A stretch of 64,000 nt of DNA, from assembly GCF_001704415.2 (NCBI RefSeq), contig NC_030820.1, positions 44,622,036 through 44,686,035 of the forward strand, written 5' to 3'. The position numbers were made by a program, and so were the translations under genes. Below are positions 63,303 through 64,000 of this stretch, one piece after another. This DNA comes from Capra hircus. Taxonomy: Eukaryota; Chordata; Mammalia; Artiodactyla; Bovidae. The notes beneath the pieces are model-generated. The model saw only the letters and a list, made by a program, of their open reading frames with translations, had not been told where the DNA came from and made no database searches. How positions within the stretch are numbered: the stretch's first letter is position 1; the number at the start of each line of letters is the position of its first letter.

Positions 63303-64000
63303 AAGAAGAGATGGCAAGAATGCACAGAAGAACTGTACAAAAAGGATCTTCACGACCTGGATAATCACGATGGTGTGATCACTCATCTAGAGCCAGACAT
63401 CCTGGAATGTGAAGTCAAGTGGGCCTTAGAAAGCATCACTATGAACAAAGCTAGTGGAGGTGATGGAATTCCATTTGAGCTATTTCAAATCCTGAAAGAT
63501 GATGCTGTCAAAGTGTTGCACTCAATATGCCAGCAAATTTGGAAAACTCAGCAGTGGCCACAGGACTGGAAAAGGTCAGTTTTCATTCCAATCCCAAAGA
63601 AAGGCAATGCCAAAGAATGCTCAAGCTACAGCACAATTGCTCTCATCTCACATGCTAGTAAAGTAATGCTCACAATTCTCCAAGCCAGGCTTCAGCAATA
63701 CGTGAACCATGAACTCCCTGATGTTCAAGCTGGTTTTAGAAAAGGCAGAGGAACCAGAGATCAAATTGCCAACATCCTCTGGATCATGGAAAAAGCAAAA
63801 GAGTTCCAGAAAAACATCTATTTCTGCTTTATCAACTATGCCAAAACCTTTGACTGTGTGGATCACAATAAACTGTGGAAAATTCTGAAAGAGATGGGAA
63901 TACCAGACCAGCTAACCTGCCTCTTGAGAAATCTGTATGCAGGTCAGGAAGCAACAGTTAGAACTGGACATGGAACAACAGATTGGTTCCATATAGGAAA
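63303..64000 (+). mobile_element. BovB LINE fragment, sense (RT N-terminal part), runs off window
   Basis: It encodes the upstream RT region: a KKRWQECTEELYKKDLHDLD-like start, NKASGGDGIPFELF, KRSVFIPIPKKGNAKECSSY, QAGFRKGRGTRDQIANI, and motif A-like FINYAKTFDCVDH. The catalytic Asp of motif A is Asn. The frame looks open for most of its length. The window ends at about the point where the preceding BovB piece (62314) would begin in element coordinates. Confidence 0.95.

Overview
The window is non-coding nuclear DNA from a ruminant, most likely a bovid (cattle, sheep, goat or a relative). The evidence is the repeat content: BovB (RTE-clade) LINE fragments, tRNA-derived Bov-tA SINEs, CHR-type SINEs, bovine-type L1 3' ends and a BTLTR1-type retroviral solo LTR. 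BovB together with Bov-tA is diagnostic of ruminants. I cannot separate the genera from this sequence alone. I found no host exon, rRNA, tRNA, CRISPR array or bacterial feature that I can support. The longest open frames are LINE reverse-transcriptase remnants or translations of a CA/TG minisatellite. By my tally about 25 kb of the 64 kb is recognisable mobile DNA, and the rest is single-copy-looking sequence, so this is an intergenic region or a large intron.

Layout. 1-15 kb: mostly unique DNA with scattered Bov-tA, CHR and MIR copies, an old interspersed repeat that carries a probable retrocopy (3.3-3.9 kb), a decayed hAT-transposase-like coding relic (6.0-6.8 kb), a CA microsatellite (7.1 kb) and a 400-bp CA/TG minisatellite (13.7-14.1 kb). 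15-24 kb: an old L1 piece, an ancient inverted-repeat DNA transposon, a very short L1 3'-end insertion with clear target-site duplications, then the longest repeat-poor stretch (18.3-24.4 kb), which includes a pair of perfect octamer motifs. 24-36 kb: BovB fragments in both orientations, SINEs, and old LTR-like and MIR relics. 36-45 kb: L1 3' ends, a young L1 with an inverted 5' part (37.2-39.0 kb), an LTR-like piece, an old L1 split by a BovB and a Bov-tA (40.2-42.2 kb), and another BovB. 45-56 kb: unique DNA, a second old L1 carrying nested SINEs (48.9-49.7 kb), two MST/MLT1-like LTRs and a 751-bp BTLTR1-type solo LTR. 56-64 kb: an almost continuous repeat mosaic of CHR, BovB, old L1 in antisense, Bov-tA and two BovB pieces running off the right edge.

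These sequences do not form a pathway. What can be read is insertion history: target-site duplications and nesting order show old L1, MIR and MaLR-like LTRs first, then CHR, BovB and Bov-tA, with the inverted L1 among the youngest. The most informative items are the inverted L1 with 124-bp identical arms, the hAT-like relic, the probable retrocopy, two perfect short hairpins in unique DNA, and several repeat-poor, homeodomain/POU-motif-rich stretches that could be conserved regulatory DNA. I see no convincing sign of an undescribed biological system. All family names rest on recognition by eye, not on a database search.
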